Origin: Phocaeicola_A sp963652075
Lineage (GTDB): Bacteria; Bacteroidota; Bacteroidia; Bacteroidales; Bacteroidaceae
NCBI GenBank assembly: GCA_963652075.1
Contig: CAVJRQ010000065.1
Span: 4,693 to 68,692, forward strand
Direction of reading: 5' to 3'
Length of the DNA: 64,000 nucleotides
Shown here piece by piece: positions 8,875-16,842 of the stretch. The translations under genes were made by a program, and so were the position numbers. Below the pieces are notes generated by a model. That model saw only the letters and a program-made list of their open reading frames with translations, ran no database searches and was not told where the DNA came from. Each line of letters begins with the position of its first letter. The stretch's first letter is position 1.

Positions 8875-9066
8875 AACGTATAAAATCTAAGTTCTTAACC
8901 GTTTTATAGCACAACATGATATTCCCCTTCTCTCTGTGTCGTCATCGGAGAAAACCATCGATGTATGTAAATTGGATAGTAAATATCAGTTGATATCTGA
9001 TTGATACAATCTATGCAATGCAAGGCGATAAGAGCGCCCGTACATTTCTTTGACGGTGCAAAAGTA

Positions 9067-9074
9067 CAAAGATA
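9067..9074 (-). promoter_or_regulatory. Probable -7 box for rho
   Basis: TATCTTTG on the minus strand, a perfect TAnnTTTG match. No clear TTTG lies 19-20 bp upstream. It would give a leader of roughly 180 nt before the rho ATG; the 318-bp divergent region to ridA holds nothing else I recognise except the ridA promoter. Confidence 0.45.
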
Positions 9075-9116
9075 TTTCATGTTTTCAAGTTTTTGCGGAG
9101 ATTTTTTATCGGGAAG

Positions 9117-9147
9117 TTTGCCAACCCGGGAATAATGCGTACCTTTA
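9117..9147 (+). promoter_or_regulatory. Promoter of ridA
   Basis: TTTG (9117-9120), a 19-bp spacer, then TACCTTTA (9140-9147), a good Bacteroidetes -33/-7 pair. The start would fall about 40 nt ahead of the ridA ATG. Confidence 0.65.
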
Positions 9148-9192
9148 CACTTGATTTCATTTACAAAGGTATTTAAAAACAAAAAAGTAACT

Positions 9193-9570
9193 ATGAAAAA
9201 GATTATCTCAACGACAAAGGCTCCGGCCGCAATCGGACCTTACAGCCAGGCGGTAGAAGTGAACGGTATGGTATTCCTCTCCGGTCAAATTCCTATCAAC
9301 CCGGCTACAGGTGAGGTCGTAGAGGGTGGCATCGTGGAGCAGACCACACAATGTTTTGAAAACATCAAGAACGTCTTGGCTGAAGCAGGTCTGACTACGG
9401 CCAACATCGTCAAGACTACGGTTTTCATGGCGGATATGTCTCTGTTCGGTGACATGAATTCGGTGTACGCTAAATATTTCGACGGTGATTTCCCCGCACG
9501 CTCGGCTGTAGCGGTGAAGGGTTTGCCCAAGAACGTGTTGGTAGAAGTGGAGAGCATCGCCGTAAGATAA
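9193..9570 (+). CDS. ridA: RidA/YjgF enamine/imine deaminase
   Basis: 125 residues, the usual length for the trimeric RidA family, which hydrolyses reactive 2-aminoacrylate-type enamines made by PLP enzymes. It shows the family signatures APAAIGPYSQAVEVNGMVFLSGQIPI, the FENIKNVLAEAG helix, the conserved Arg in DFPARSAVAV, and the end LPKNVLVEVESIAVR. The ATG at 9193 is chosen because the upstream in-frame extension to 9151 lies in the leader right after the promoter -7 box. It is a single-gene unit, divergent from rho. Cytosolic. Confidence 0.93.
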   Translation: MKKIISTTKAPAAIGPYSQAVEVNGMVFLSGQIPINPATGEVVEGGIVEQTTQCFENIKNVLAEAGLTTANIVKTTVFMADMSLFGDMNSVYAKYFDGDFPARSAVAVKGLPKNVLVEVESIAVR

Positions 9571-9727
9571 CCTTGGTTATCGGGGCGCGACTCCTTTGAG
9601 AAAATTTATGCCTTGGCATCTTGTGCCGGGTTGCGGATATTGACGGCATACACCTGAAAACGTATGCCGCCAATGTCTGTATACAAAATAGACGGTTACT
9701 TTTTTGTACGGATGGATTTAAACGGAT

Positions 9728-10549
9728 ATGGAAGACAAATGTTATATAGCTCCGGGCGGATGGTTCGCTTTGCGTTATCCGGCTCAGTGGTGCGAATTTG
9801 AAGACAGTGAGGGTTGTTTCCTCTTTTACAATCCGGACAAGTGGGATGGTAATTTTCGCGTCTCGGTGTTCAAGGATGCATCGGATACCTATGCCGATGA
9901 CGTGATGGAGGATGAACTGAAGCATAATCCAAGTGCGCGGCGTGTAGTTGTAGGGTCTTGGAACTGCGTCTATAGCAACGAGGATTTCGTGGAAGGGGGG
10001 CAAACGTACACCATGCACCTGTGGTTGCTCGGGAAGAAGGACACCTATGCGGAATGTTCTTTCACGGTCTCCAAAGGCGAGTCGGAGAAGAAAGCCGAAG
10101 AGGTGATAGCTTCCTTGGAACTGCGCGACTTGCACGCCAACTATCCCAAGGCGGTGATACCCGTCCGGGTGCTGGAGATAAACCGGATAAACGAGTCGTT
10201 CGACTGGGCTGTTTCACAGATAAAGAAGGTGCTGAAGAAGGATTTTCATTCATCGGAACAGGATATTCCGCTCATTCAACAGATTGTCTCTCAAAAGGCT
10301 TTCGGGAACAAGAAACCGGAAGAGGCGCTGGCTGCCTTTGGCGTAGCTTTCGGTACGATATTGGTAAACGAGATGGACGGCTTCGATTGGGTAACGGTCA
10401 TCGACGGACGAAAAGAATATCCGGCCTTGCGGTTTGCCGACAAGGATGTGGTTGTGGAGGTGGAAACGCTGGCCAAACCGACAGCTCAATTCCCTGACCT
10501 GAAAAATCTTTTTTCCCAGTTAAAGGAGCAAATCGAATCACTACTCTGA
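9728..10549 (+). CDS. Conserved Bacteroidales protein of unknown function (DUF3805/3806-like)
   Basis: 273 residues with no signal peptide, so probably cytosolic. The N-terminal 130 residues (GGWFALRYPAQWCEFEDSEG...FRVSVFKDAS) resemble small beta-sandwich domains of the PsbP/Mog1 type and, from memory, the Pfam family DUF3805. The C-terminal part (ISQKAFGNKKPEEALAAFGVAFGTILVNEMDGFDWVTVIDG) recalls DUF3806. It overlaps the start of the ABC-F gene by one base (TGATG), so the two are translationally coupled. No catalytic motif is visible. It may assist the ABC-F protein, but only the coupling suggests that. Confidence 0.75.
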   Translation: MEDKCYIAPGGWFALRYPAQWCEFEDSEGCFLFYNPDKWDGNFRVSVFKDASDTYADDVMEDELKHNPSARRVVVGSWNCVYSNEDFVEGGQTYTMHLWLLGKKDTYAECSFTVSKGESEKKAEEVIASLELRDLHANYPKAVIPVRVLEINRINESFDWAVSQIKKVLKKDFHSSEQDIPLIQQIVSQKAFGNKKPEEALAAFGVAFGTILVNEMDGFDWVTVIDGRKEYPALRFADKDVVVEVETLAKPTAQFPDLKNLFSQLKEQIESLL

Positions 10550-12417
10550 TGGCAAGACCTTATTTACAAGTAGACGGATTGACCAAGTCCTTTGGCGACC
10601 TCGTGTTGTTTCGACAGATTTCTTTCGGCATAACCGAAGGACAACGTATAGGCTTGATAGCGAAGAACGGTAGTGGAAAAACCACGTTGCTCAACATCTT
10701 GGCCGGAAGGGAGGGATACGATGAGGGAAACGTGGTTTTCCGCAAAGATCTGAAAGTGGGGTATCTGGAGCAAAGCCCCCATTATCCCGAAGAGTTGACG
10801 GTGATAGAAGCCTGTTTCTATCATGGCAGCGCGTTGGGTAGTCTGGTACGTGAATACGAATCCTGTCTGGCAGCGGAAGGGAATCCCGGACTGGACAGTC
10901 TCATGGAACGCATGGAGCAGAACAACGCTTGGGACTATGAGCAGAAGATAAAACGGATTCTTACCCAACTGAAGATTACGGACTTCAACCAACCGGTCAG
11001 CCAGCTGTCCGGCGGACAACTGAAACGGGTAGCCTTGGCCAACGAACTGATTAACGAACCCGATTTGCTGATATTGGACGAACCGACTAACCACTTGGAC
11101 TTGGATATGACCGAATGGTTGGAGAACTACCTGCAACATGGTAATTTGAGTCTGCTGATGGTGACGCACGACCGTTACTTTCTGGATAGGGTGTGTTCCG
11201 AAATCCTGGAGATAGACAACCGCCAAATCTACAGCTATAAAGGTAATTACAGCTATTACCTGAATAAACGTCAGGAGCGTATCGACTCGACCAATGCCGA
11301 GATAGCACGGGCCAACAACCTCTACCGAACGGAGTTGGAGTGGATGCGGCGGATGCCGCAAGCCCGCGGCCACAAGGCCCGCTATAGGGAGGAGGCTTTC
11401 TATGAACTGGAGAAAGTGGCCAAACAACGACAATACAACAGCCAAGTGAAGCTGGACGTGAAAGCTTCGTACATCGGATCAAAGATATTCGAGGTGGATC
11501 ACCTCAGCAAGCGTTTCGGCAATCTGACCATTCTCGACGACTTCTCCTACATCTTCGATCGCTATGAGAAGATGGGAATTGTCGGCAACAACGGAACAGG
11601 CAAATCCACCTTCATCAAGATGCTGATGGGTATGGAGAAACCGGACAGCGGAACCGTGGATATTGGCGAGACGGTTCGCTTCGGCTATTATTCGCAGGAG
11701 GGGCTGAAGTTCGACGAACAGAAAAAGGTGATTGATGTGGTGCAGGACATTGCCGAAGTGGTGGAGCTGGGCAATGGCAAACAACTGACCGTGTCGCAAT
11801 TCCTGCAGCATTTCCTGTTTACACCCGAGACGCAACACAGCTATGTCTATAAGTTAAGCGGCGGCGAGAAGCGCCGGCTGTATCTCTGTACGGTTTTGAT
11901 GCGGAATCCAAACTTCCTGGTGCTGGACGAGCCGACGAACGACTTGGACATCGTTACGCTGCAGGTGTTGGAAGAGTACTTGCGGGCGTTCAAGGGTTGT
12001 GTCATCGTCGTGTCGCACGACCGCTACTTTATGGATAAGGTGGTAGACCACTTGCTGGTGTTCAACGGTCAGGGTGACATTCGCGACTTCCCCGGGAACT
12101 ATACCGATTATCGGGATTGGAAGGAACTGAAGTCCCAAAAGGAGAAGGAGGAACGAAAGCCTGCTGAAGAAAAGACGGTCAGGGTACGTCTGACCGAGAA
12201 ACGGAAACTCAGTTTCAAGGAGAAGAAAGAGTTGGAACAGCTGGAAGCCGATATTGAAGCCTTGGAACAGGAAAAGAAACAGATAGAGGAAGCCCTCTGT
12301 AGCGGAACGTTGAAGGTGGACGAACTGACGGAAAAGTCAAAACGTCTCCCCGTCTTGAACGATGAGTTGGAAGAGAAGACGCTTCGCTGGATGGAATTGA
12401 GTGAGATAGAAAGCTGA
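10549..12417 (+). CDS. ABC-F family ATPase (Uup-like)
   Basis: 622 residues with two ABC ATPase domains and no membrane segment, the mark of ABC-F proteins that act on ribosomes. Domain 1 has Walker A AKNGSGKTT (near 38), signature LSGGQLKR (near 152) and LLILDEPTNHLDL. The inter-domain linker contains an Arg-rich stretch (RRMPQARGHKARYREEAF). Domain 2 has GNNGTGKST (near 346), LSGGEKRR (near 437) and LVLDEPTNDLDI. The last 90 residues form a Lys/Glu coiled coil (EKKQIEEAL) as in Uup, which binds branched DNA in E. coli. A self-protection role against antibiotics is possible for ABC-F proteins but nothing here points to it. Confidence 0.92.
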   Translation: MARPYLQVDGLTKSFGDLVLFRQISFGITEGQRIGLIAKNGSGKTTLLNILAGREGYDEGNVVFRKDLKVGYLEQSPHYPEELTVIEACFYHGSALGSLVREYESCLAAEGNPGLDSLMERMEQNNAWDYEQKIKRILTQLKITDFNQPVSQLSGGQLKRVALANELINEPDLLILDEPTNHLDLDMTEWLENYLQHGNLSLLMVTHDRYFLDRVCSEILEIDNRQIYSYKGNYSYYLNKRQERIDSTNAEIARANNLYRTELEWMRRMPQARGHKARYREEAFYELEKVAKQRQYNSQVKLDVKASYIGSKIFEVDHLSKRFGNLTILDDFSYIFDRYEKMGIVGNNGTGKSTFIKMLMGMEKPDSGTVDIGETVRFGYYSQEGLKFDEQKKVIDVVQDIAEVVELGNGKQLTVSQFLQHFLFTPETQHSYVYKLSGGEKRRLYLCTVLMRNPNFLVLDEPTNDLDIVTLQVLEEYLRAFKGCVIVVSHDRYFMDKVVDHLLVFNGQGDIRDFPGNYTDYRDWKELKSQKEKEERKPAEEKTVRVRLTEKRKLSFKEKKELEQLEADIEALEQEKKQIEEALCSGTLKVDELTEKSKRLPVLNDELEEKTLRWMELSEIES

Positions 12418-12515
12418 ACCGGCTTTCTCCTTTTTCCGGGTCAGTCCGAAAACCCGGTGGAAATTTCAGTAAGGCTCAATTTAGAGTGTCTACTGCTTCA
12501 AGCGGTTGCACTTGC

Positions 12516-12581
12516 CAACGTAAGTACTTTCATCGGGCAACGTAAGTACTTACGTGAGCCATCGTAAGTACTTACGTGGAC
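12516..12581. repeat. Three 22-bp tandem units with the palindrome CGTAAGTACTTACG
   Basis: Units at 12516, 12538 and 12560, each of the form CAWCGTAAGTACTTNCRT followed by a 4-base tail (CGGG, GAGC, GGAC). The tails recur in the same order in the other element copies. Units 2 and 3 contain the full 14-bp perfect palindrome; unit 1 is slightly degraded. Confidence 0.9.
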
Positions 12582-12649
12582 CTGCGTAAGGTGTATACCG
12601 TTTCAGTTAATGAAGAGAGAAAGCGTACGGGAAATCAGGGAGAGTCACG

Positions 12650-12757
12650 CCGTACGGCATTAGGTTCTATAGTCGTACGTCATGAGGGTCAGTTAACGTA
12701 CGACATGAGGTGTTATAGTCGTACGATGTTAGGGTCTATAGTCGTACGTCATGAGGA
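12650..12757. repeat. Interspersed GTCGTACG/CATGAGG repeats inside copy A
   Basis: Several imperfect units of about 20-26 bp built on TATAGTCGTACGTCATGAGGG, in part inverted (GTACGACATGAGG). Each contains the 6-bp palindrome CGTACG. A single related unit (CATCGTACGACATGAGGAG) is present in copy B. They give an accidental open frame with repeated VVRHE motifs. Confidence 0.75.
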
Positions 12758-12782
12758 CACCCTCCCCGAACGAACGGACTTT

Positions 12783-12834
12783 GGTTAACGGCTGGTTAAC
12801 GGCTGGTCAACGGCCGGTTAACGGCCAGTCAACC
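12783..12834. repeat. 11-bp tandem array GGTTAACGGCT
   Basis: Four full units (12783, 12794, 12805, 12816; GGTYAACGGCY) and a partial fifth (AGTCAACC). Each has the palindrome GTTAAC or its GTCAAC variant. It adjoins the right end of element copy A. Confidence 0.9.
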
Positions 12835-12888
12835 GAATAATCGCCACCCGGGTTTTCGGACTGCCCCCTTTTTTCCCGAACCTCGGAC

Positions 12889-14565
12889 TCAGTCCTTGTG
12901 CTCGTCCCTTATCTTCCGGTAATAGGAGCGAAGTTCCGTTGTGTCTCTCTCTTGGTCGGTAAACGCCTCCAACAGCAACGGATGCTCTTTCTCTTCAGGG
13001 GCGGTAAACAGCTGCATCATGTCGTCTAACTCATCCCCGTCTTTCACCGTGAGGTAGGTAAACCCTCTCTCTTCAGCCCAAGCGCGTGCCGAAGTTCGGT
13101 GCGCAGCCGTGAGATAGGGTGCCGAGTGGCTTCCCTTGTCCATGCCGGGTAGGGTGTGGAATCCTTCTGCTCCGCCATTGTTGAGTAGCAGGATGCGCAC
13201 GTTGGGGTGAATATGCTGGCACCACAAAGCATTCATGTCCGTGAAGAAACTCAAATCGCCAATGACGATAAAGTTGAGTTTGTCAGAGGCGGTAGCGTAA
13301 CCGATAGCCGTTGACAGGCATCCTTCGATGCCTCCTGTTCCTTGGTTGCCACAGACCTCAATGTCCGACCTCAGAGGAAACAGTTGTGCATAGCGCACCA
13401 CCGACCCGTTGGCCAGATGGAGGGCGCAGTTGGTTGGCAACGATTCCATCAGCTTGCCGATGACGGACATCTGCGTATAAGGGAACGTCGGCGGGGCGAT
13501 GATTTTGCAGTAATTCTCCCACATCAAGGGGAAGTTGGTCGGTTTCCCGTCCATGAGCCTGATTATCCTCTCGAAGAACTCAAACGGGTTCATCTCTATC
13601 ACGGTAGTCTGGATGCCGAACGGGTCTGTCAGTTTGCCGTCCTGCGACACATGCCAATGCTCTTTAGGCGGATAGTTCCGAAAGTATTTCCTAAGCTGTT
13701 TCGACACCACTTGCCCACCGAAGGTAATGAGGAGTTCCGGCTTCATGGTGATGAGGCGGTCCTCGTTCATGGAACTGATGGCGGAGTCGAAATTGCGGAT
13801 GGGAGTACCCGGAACCGTCTTGTTGCCCAAGTGCTCCGCCAACCATACAAACTGCTTGGTCAGCGGTTTCTCATATTGTTTGTCGTAGAGGTAGATGAAA
13901 CTCATCTGTCCGGCTACCACCATGCGGCGATTATACTTGTTCAGTCGGTCTATCAAGTCGTTATAGTTACGGTCGTAGAGGCTGAGACCTTGGTAACGGG
14001 TGACGATGCGTACGTCGGGAAGTTCCTTGGCCGTGAACCGATACATGGGTTCCGCTACGGGTACATTGATGTGTACAGGGCCATTGCCATGGTGCCGCGT
14101 CTCCAGTATGGCTTCGTTTATCATACGGCTACAGTGTGCCTCCTCTTCGTCCGTATCTATCTCCGGCAACGTGACGGAGAGTTTGACAAGCTGCCCGAAC
14201 AGTTGTTGCTGGGGAATCGAGTAGGATTCCGTCATCCCGCCGCAGGCCGTGGGTTGGTCAGCCGAGATGATGATAATCGGTATCTGTTGGCGGGCGGCCT
14301 CCGCCACGGCAGGGTAGAGGTTGGCGAGCGAAGAACCCGCGTCGCAACATATCGCCGCGGTGTCTCCTCCTTGCATGGTGAGTCCGATGGCAAAGAACCC
14401 CGCACTGCGCACGTCCGTCATGGCATAGCAGGTGAATCCTTCTATGTTGGACAGCGTCTGCACGATTGCCGCATTGCGCACACCTGGGCAGAGCACCATC
14501 TTATGAATACCGTGCGCCTTGAGCAGCGCAGCCAGTTGAAGTATATTCCTTTTCTCCGAAAACAT
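12889..14565 (-). CDS. MenD-like thiamine-diphosphate enzyme with altered active-site motifs
   Basis: 558 residues, the length of MenD, which makes SEPHCHC in menaquinone synthesis. Similarity to Bacteroides MenD spans the whole protein (NILQLAALLKAHGI, SAGFFAIGL, GPVHINVPV, IGDLSFFTDMNALW). Several motifs differ from the family as I remember it: CPGSRNA is CPGVRNA; DERSAGFF, holding the Glu that activates thiamine diphosphate, is DVRSAGFF; CTSGTA is CDAGSS; SADRP is SADQP; GNRGTSGI is GNQGTGGI. The frame is intact and no other men genes adjoin. It could be a repurposed paralogue or a decaying copy. It follows engB by 77 nt, same strand. Confidence 0.75.
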   Translation of the reverse strand: MFSEKRNILQLAALLKAHGIHKMVLCPGVRNAAIVQTLSNIEGFTCYAMTDVRSAGFFAIGLTMQGGDTAAICCDAGSSLANLYPAVAEAARQQIPIIIISADQPTACGGMTESYSIPQQQLFGQLVKLSVTLPEIDTDEEEAHCSRMINEAILETRHHGNGPVHINVPVAEPMYRFTAKELPDVRIVTRYQGLSLYDRNYNDLIDRLNKYNRRMVVAGQMSFIYLYDKQYEKPLTKQFVWLAEHLGNKTVPGTPIRNFDSAISSMNEDRLITMKPELLITFGGQVVSKQLRKYFRNYPPKEHWHVSQDGKLTDPFGIQTTVIEMNPFEFFERIIRLMDGKPTNFPLMWENYCKIIAPPTFPYTQMSVIGKLMESLPTNCALHLANGSVVRYAQLFPLRSDIEVCGNQGTGGIEGCLSTAIGYATASDKLNFIVIGDLSFFTDMNALWCQHIHPNVRILLLNNGGAEGFHTLPGMDKGSHSAPYLTAAHRTSARAWAEERGFTYLTVKDGDELDDMMQLFTAPEEKEHPLLLEAFTDQERDTTELRSYYRKIRDEHKD

Positions 14566-14642
14566 GAACGGTGTCCGTTAGTTGATGATTTTCGTCACAA
14601 AAGTAGGATATTTGTTTGAATGAGCCAACAGGAGCCCTCTTT

Positions 14643-15239
14643 TTACAACGACTTGTTTATCCCGTCAATATAATCCAGCAGTTCATTGCGGCCGATGGCT
14701 TTCTCGGACGAGGTGATGAAGTGGGGTGGCAGTTCCTCCCAACTTTCGTGCAGCTTCCGCAGATAGCTGTCTACGTTGGCTTTGATTTTCTGTGTCGTCA
14801 GCTTGTCCGCTTTGGTGAAGACGATGGCAAAGGGAATGCCGTTCTCGCCCAGCCATTCGATGAACTCAAGGTCTATCTTTTGCGGCTCCAAGCGGATGTC
14901 AATCAGCACAAACAGACAGGTCATCTGCTCACGCTCCAACACATAATCCTCAATAACCTTGGTGATTTTTTCCTGTTGCTTCTTGCTGCGTTGGGCGTAG
15001 CCGTATCCGGGCAAGTCCACCAGATACCATTGCTTGTTGATGAGGAAGTGGTTTATCAACAACGTCTTTCCCGGAGTGGAAGAGGTCATGGCCAATTTGG
15101 ACCGTTTGGTAAGCATATTTATCAAACTCGACTTGCCAACGTTGGACCTTCCTATGAACGCGTATTCAGGCAGTCCGTCCTGCGGACATTTGCTTGGTTG
15201 TGTGTTACTGATAACGAAGTCAGCACTGGTAATTTCCAT
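14643..15239 (-). CDS. engB: Ribosome-biogenesis GTPase EngB/YsxC
   Basis: 198 residues, the normal size of this small TrmE-Era-class GTPase needed for 50S subunit assembly. Motifs in order: G1 GRSNVGKSSL, G2 region STPGKT, G3 DLPGYGYA, G4 TKADKL, G5-like TSSE. Its start at 15239 overlaps the end of the symporter gene by 20 nt, so the two are likely on one transcript; menD-like follows 77 nt later. Cytosolic, ribosome-associated. Confidence 0.95.
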   Translation of the reverse strand: MEITSADFVISNTQPSKCPQDGLPEYAFIGRSNVGKSSLINMLTKRSKLAMTSSTPGKTLLINHFLINKQWYLVDLPGYGYAQRSKKQQEKITKVIEDYVLEREQMTCLFVLIDIRLEPQKIDLEFIEWLGENGIPFAIVFTKADKLTTQKIKANVDSYLRKLHESWEELPPHFITSSEKAIGRNELLDYIDGINKSL

Positions 15240-16692
15240 GATTCTTGTGTTTATGTATTGATAATAACAGTAATCCGATGAAAGTAAGCAATCCGTTGAA
15301 CATCAGCATTTCGTAGCCGAACTTGTAGCCTGTGTACCGATAGGTGAAATAATCCGTCAGGTAGCAGATGACAGGCGAAGCGACGGCCACGTAGGGGACG
15401 AAGCGGTCCGTCGGTTGCCGCTTGGTGAACAGACCGAAGGCGAACAGACCGAGCAGCGGTCCGTAAGTGTACGAGGCAAGGATGTAGATGGCGTCAATCA
15501 CACTCCGGTTGTTGGCGGCTTTGAATGCCAATATGCAGAGAATAAAGATGACGGAGACAGCTATGTGTACCCGTTTGCGCAGCTGTTCCGCTGCGGTAGC
15601 CGACCGTTTGTCCACGTGCAGGATGTCTACGCAGAAACTCGTGGTGAGAGCCGTCAGGGCCGAGTCGGCACTGGAGAACGCCGCGGCGATGATGCCGATG
15701 GTGAAGCATACCAATACCGCAAGTCCCAAATGTCCCTCTGCGGCGAACATGGGCAACAGGTCGTCACCGGCTGCGGGGATGTCCAGTCCCATCCGTGGTG
15801 CCAACAGGAGCAACAGAATGCCCAACGAGAGGAACAGGAAATTGGCGGGGATGAACGAGAATCCGTAGCAGTACATGTTCTTCCTCGCCTCCTTCAGGTT
15901 GCGGCAAGTCAGGTTCTTCTGCATCATGTCCTGGTCCAGCCCGGTCATGACAATGGTGATGAAGATGCCGCTGAAGAACTGCTTGAAGAAGTTTTGCTTT
16001 GAGTGCCAGTCATCGAACACGAAGATGCGGCTGTGTTCACTCTCCCGTATGGTCGCGAAGAAACCTCCGAAGTCGAGGTCCAACTTGCCGCACACGTTGC
16101 ACAAAATAAGTACCAATGCCGCGAAGAGGCAAAAAGTCTGCAAGGTGTCTGTCCACACAATGGCGCGTATGCCGCTCTTGTGGGTATAGAGCCATATCAG
16201 CGCCACGATGGCTGTGACAGTCACCGCAAAGGGAATCTTCATCGGCCCGAATACGAAGTTTTGCAGAATGACGCACACCAGATAGAGCCGTGCCGCGGCA
16301 CCGGTCATCTTCGATATCAGAAAGAATACGGCCCCCGTGTGGTAGGCGCGTATGCCGATGCGGTTTCCCAAATAAGTGTAGATGGAGGTGAGGTTGAGTT
16401 TATAGTAGAGCGGAAGCAGGATATGGGCTATCACCAGATAACCTACGGAAAAGCCGAATACCGTCTGCATGTAGGTCATGTCGATGCTACCCACCATGCC
16501 GGGTACGGAGACGAACGTCACGCCAGAGAGCGAGGCTCCTATCATGCCGAAGGAAACAATGTACCAGGGGGACTGCCGGTTGCCACGGAAGAACGCGTCG
16601 TTGTTCTGTCTGTTTCGACTGGTCCAGCGGGAGATGGCAAGCAGCAATCCGAAGTAAACAATGATGGTAAGGAGGATGAAAGTCCCTTGCAT
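15220..16692 (-). CDS. Sodium:solute symporter (SSS family)
   Basis: 490 residues with about 13 hydrophobic membrane segments, as in the SSS family (LeuT fold), which couple Na+ entry to uptake of sugars, sialic acid, amino acids or vitamins. The N-terminal motif RWTSRNRQNNDAFFRGNRQSPWYIVSFGMIGASLSG and the segment FTIGIIAAAFSSADSALTAL, containing the Na+-site serines, are diagnostic. The ATG at 16692 (MQGTFILLTIIVYFG) is preferred, because the longer frame to 16764 adds a basic stretch that precedes the promoter. Substrate cannot be told from sequence; neighbours do not help. Confidence 0.88.
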   Translation of the reverse strand: MQGTFILLTIIVYFGLLLAISRWTSRNRQNNDAFFRGNRQSPWYIVSFGMIGASLSGVTFVSVPGMVGSIDMTYMQTVFGFSVGYLVIAHILLPLYYKLNLTSIYTYLGNRIGIRAYHTGAVFFLISKMTGAAARLYLVCVILQNFVFGPMKIPFAVTVTAIVALIWLYTHKSGIRAIVWTDTLQTFCLFAALVLILCNVCGKLDLDFGGFFATIRESEHSRIFVFDDWHSKQNFFKQFFSGIFITIVMTGLDQDMMQKNLTCRNLKEARKNMYCYGFSFIPANFLFLSLGILLLLLAPRMGLDIPAAGDDLLPMFAAEGHLGLAVLVCFTIGIIAAAFSSADSALTALTTSFCVDILHVDKRSATAAEQLRKRVHIAVSVIFILCILAFKAANNRSVIDAIYILASYTYGPLLGLFAFGLFTKRQPTDRFVPYVAVASPVICYLTDYFTYRYTGYKFGYEMLMFNGLLTFIGLLLLSIHKHKNHGNYQC

Positions 16693-16710
16693 GAGTTCTC
16701 TTTTTGGCCG

Positions 16711-16742
16711 CAAAAATAGTGTACAGAATCCGTACGGGCAAG
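16711..16742 (-). promoter_or_regulatory. Promoter of the symporter-engB-menD unit
   Basis: Minus-strand TATTTTTG (16711-16718) with CTTG (16739-16742) 20 bp upstream. The leader to the ATG at 16692 would be only about 10 nt, which supports the shorter symporter start. Confidence 0.5.
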
Positions 16743-16803
16743 TTTTCCCTCCCTCTTTCGCCAATTCCTTCCCGTAAGTTTAGGAGATTGGGTGAAAAAG
16801 TCT

Positions 16804-16811
16804 TATGTTTG
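16804..16811 (+). promoter_or_regulatory. -7 box for the epimerase-kinase pair
   Basis: TATGTTTG matches TAnnTTTG. A weak TTAG lies 20 bp upstream. The predicted start is about 25 nt before the epimerase ATG. Confidence 0.5.
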
Positions 16812-16842
16812 CAGATTATAAGAAACAATATAGTGTTATAAT

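Larger units (their letters stand above)
12440..12863. mobile_element. MITE-like element, copy A (424 bp)
   Basis: A non-coding block between the converging ABC-F and menD-like genes. It starts with GTCAGTCCGAAAACCCGGTGG and ends with the same sequence inverted (CCACCCGGGTTTTCGGACTG), one base differing in length. Inside are, in order: a 60-bp left arm, three 22-bp units, a region of GTCGTACG-type repeats, an 11-bp repeat array, and the right-arm motif GAATAATCGCCACC. The same ends and the same inner blocks recur at 27410-27734 and, inverted, at 51056-51245. It carries no convincing gene, so it would depend on a transposase elsewhere. Target-site duplication was not evident. Confidence 0.8.

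Noticed and set aside
12576..12788. 70-codon frame with repeated VVRHE motifs
   Set aside because: It is produced by the tandem GTCGTACG repeats of element copy A; no promoter and no homologue recalled.
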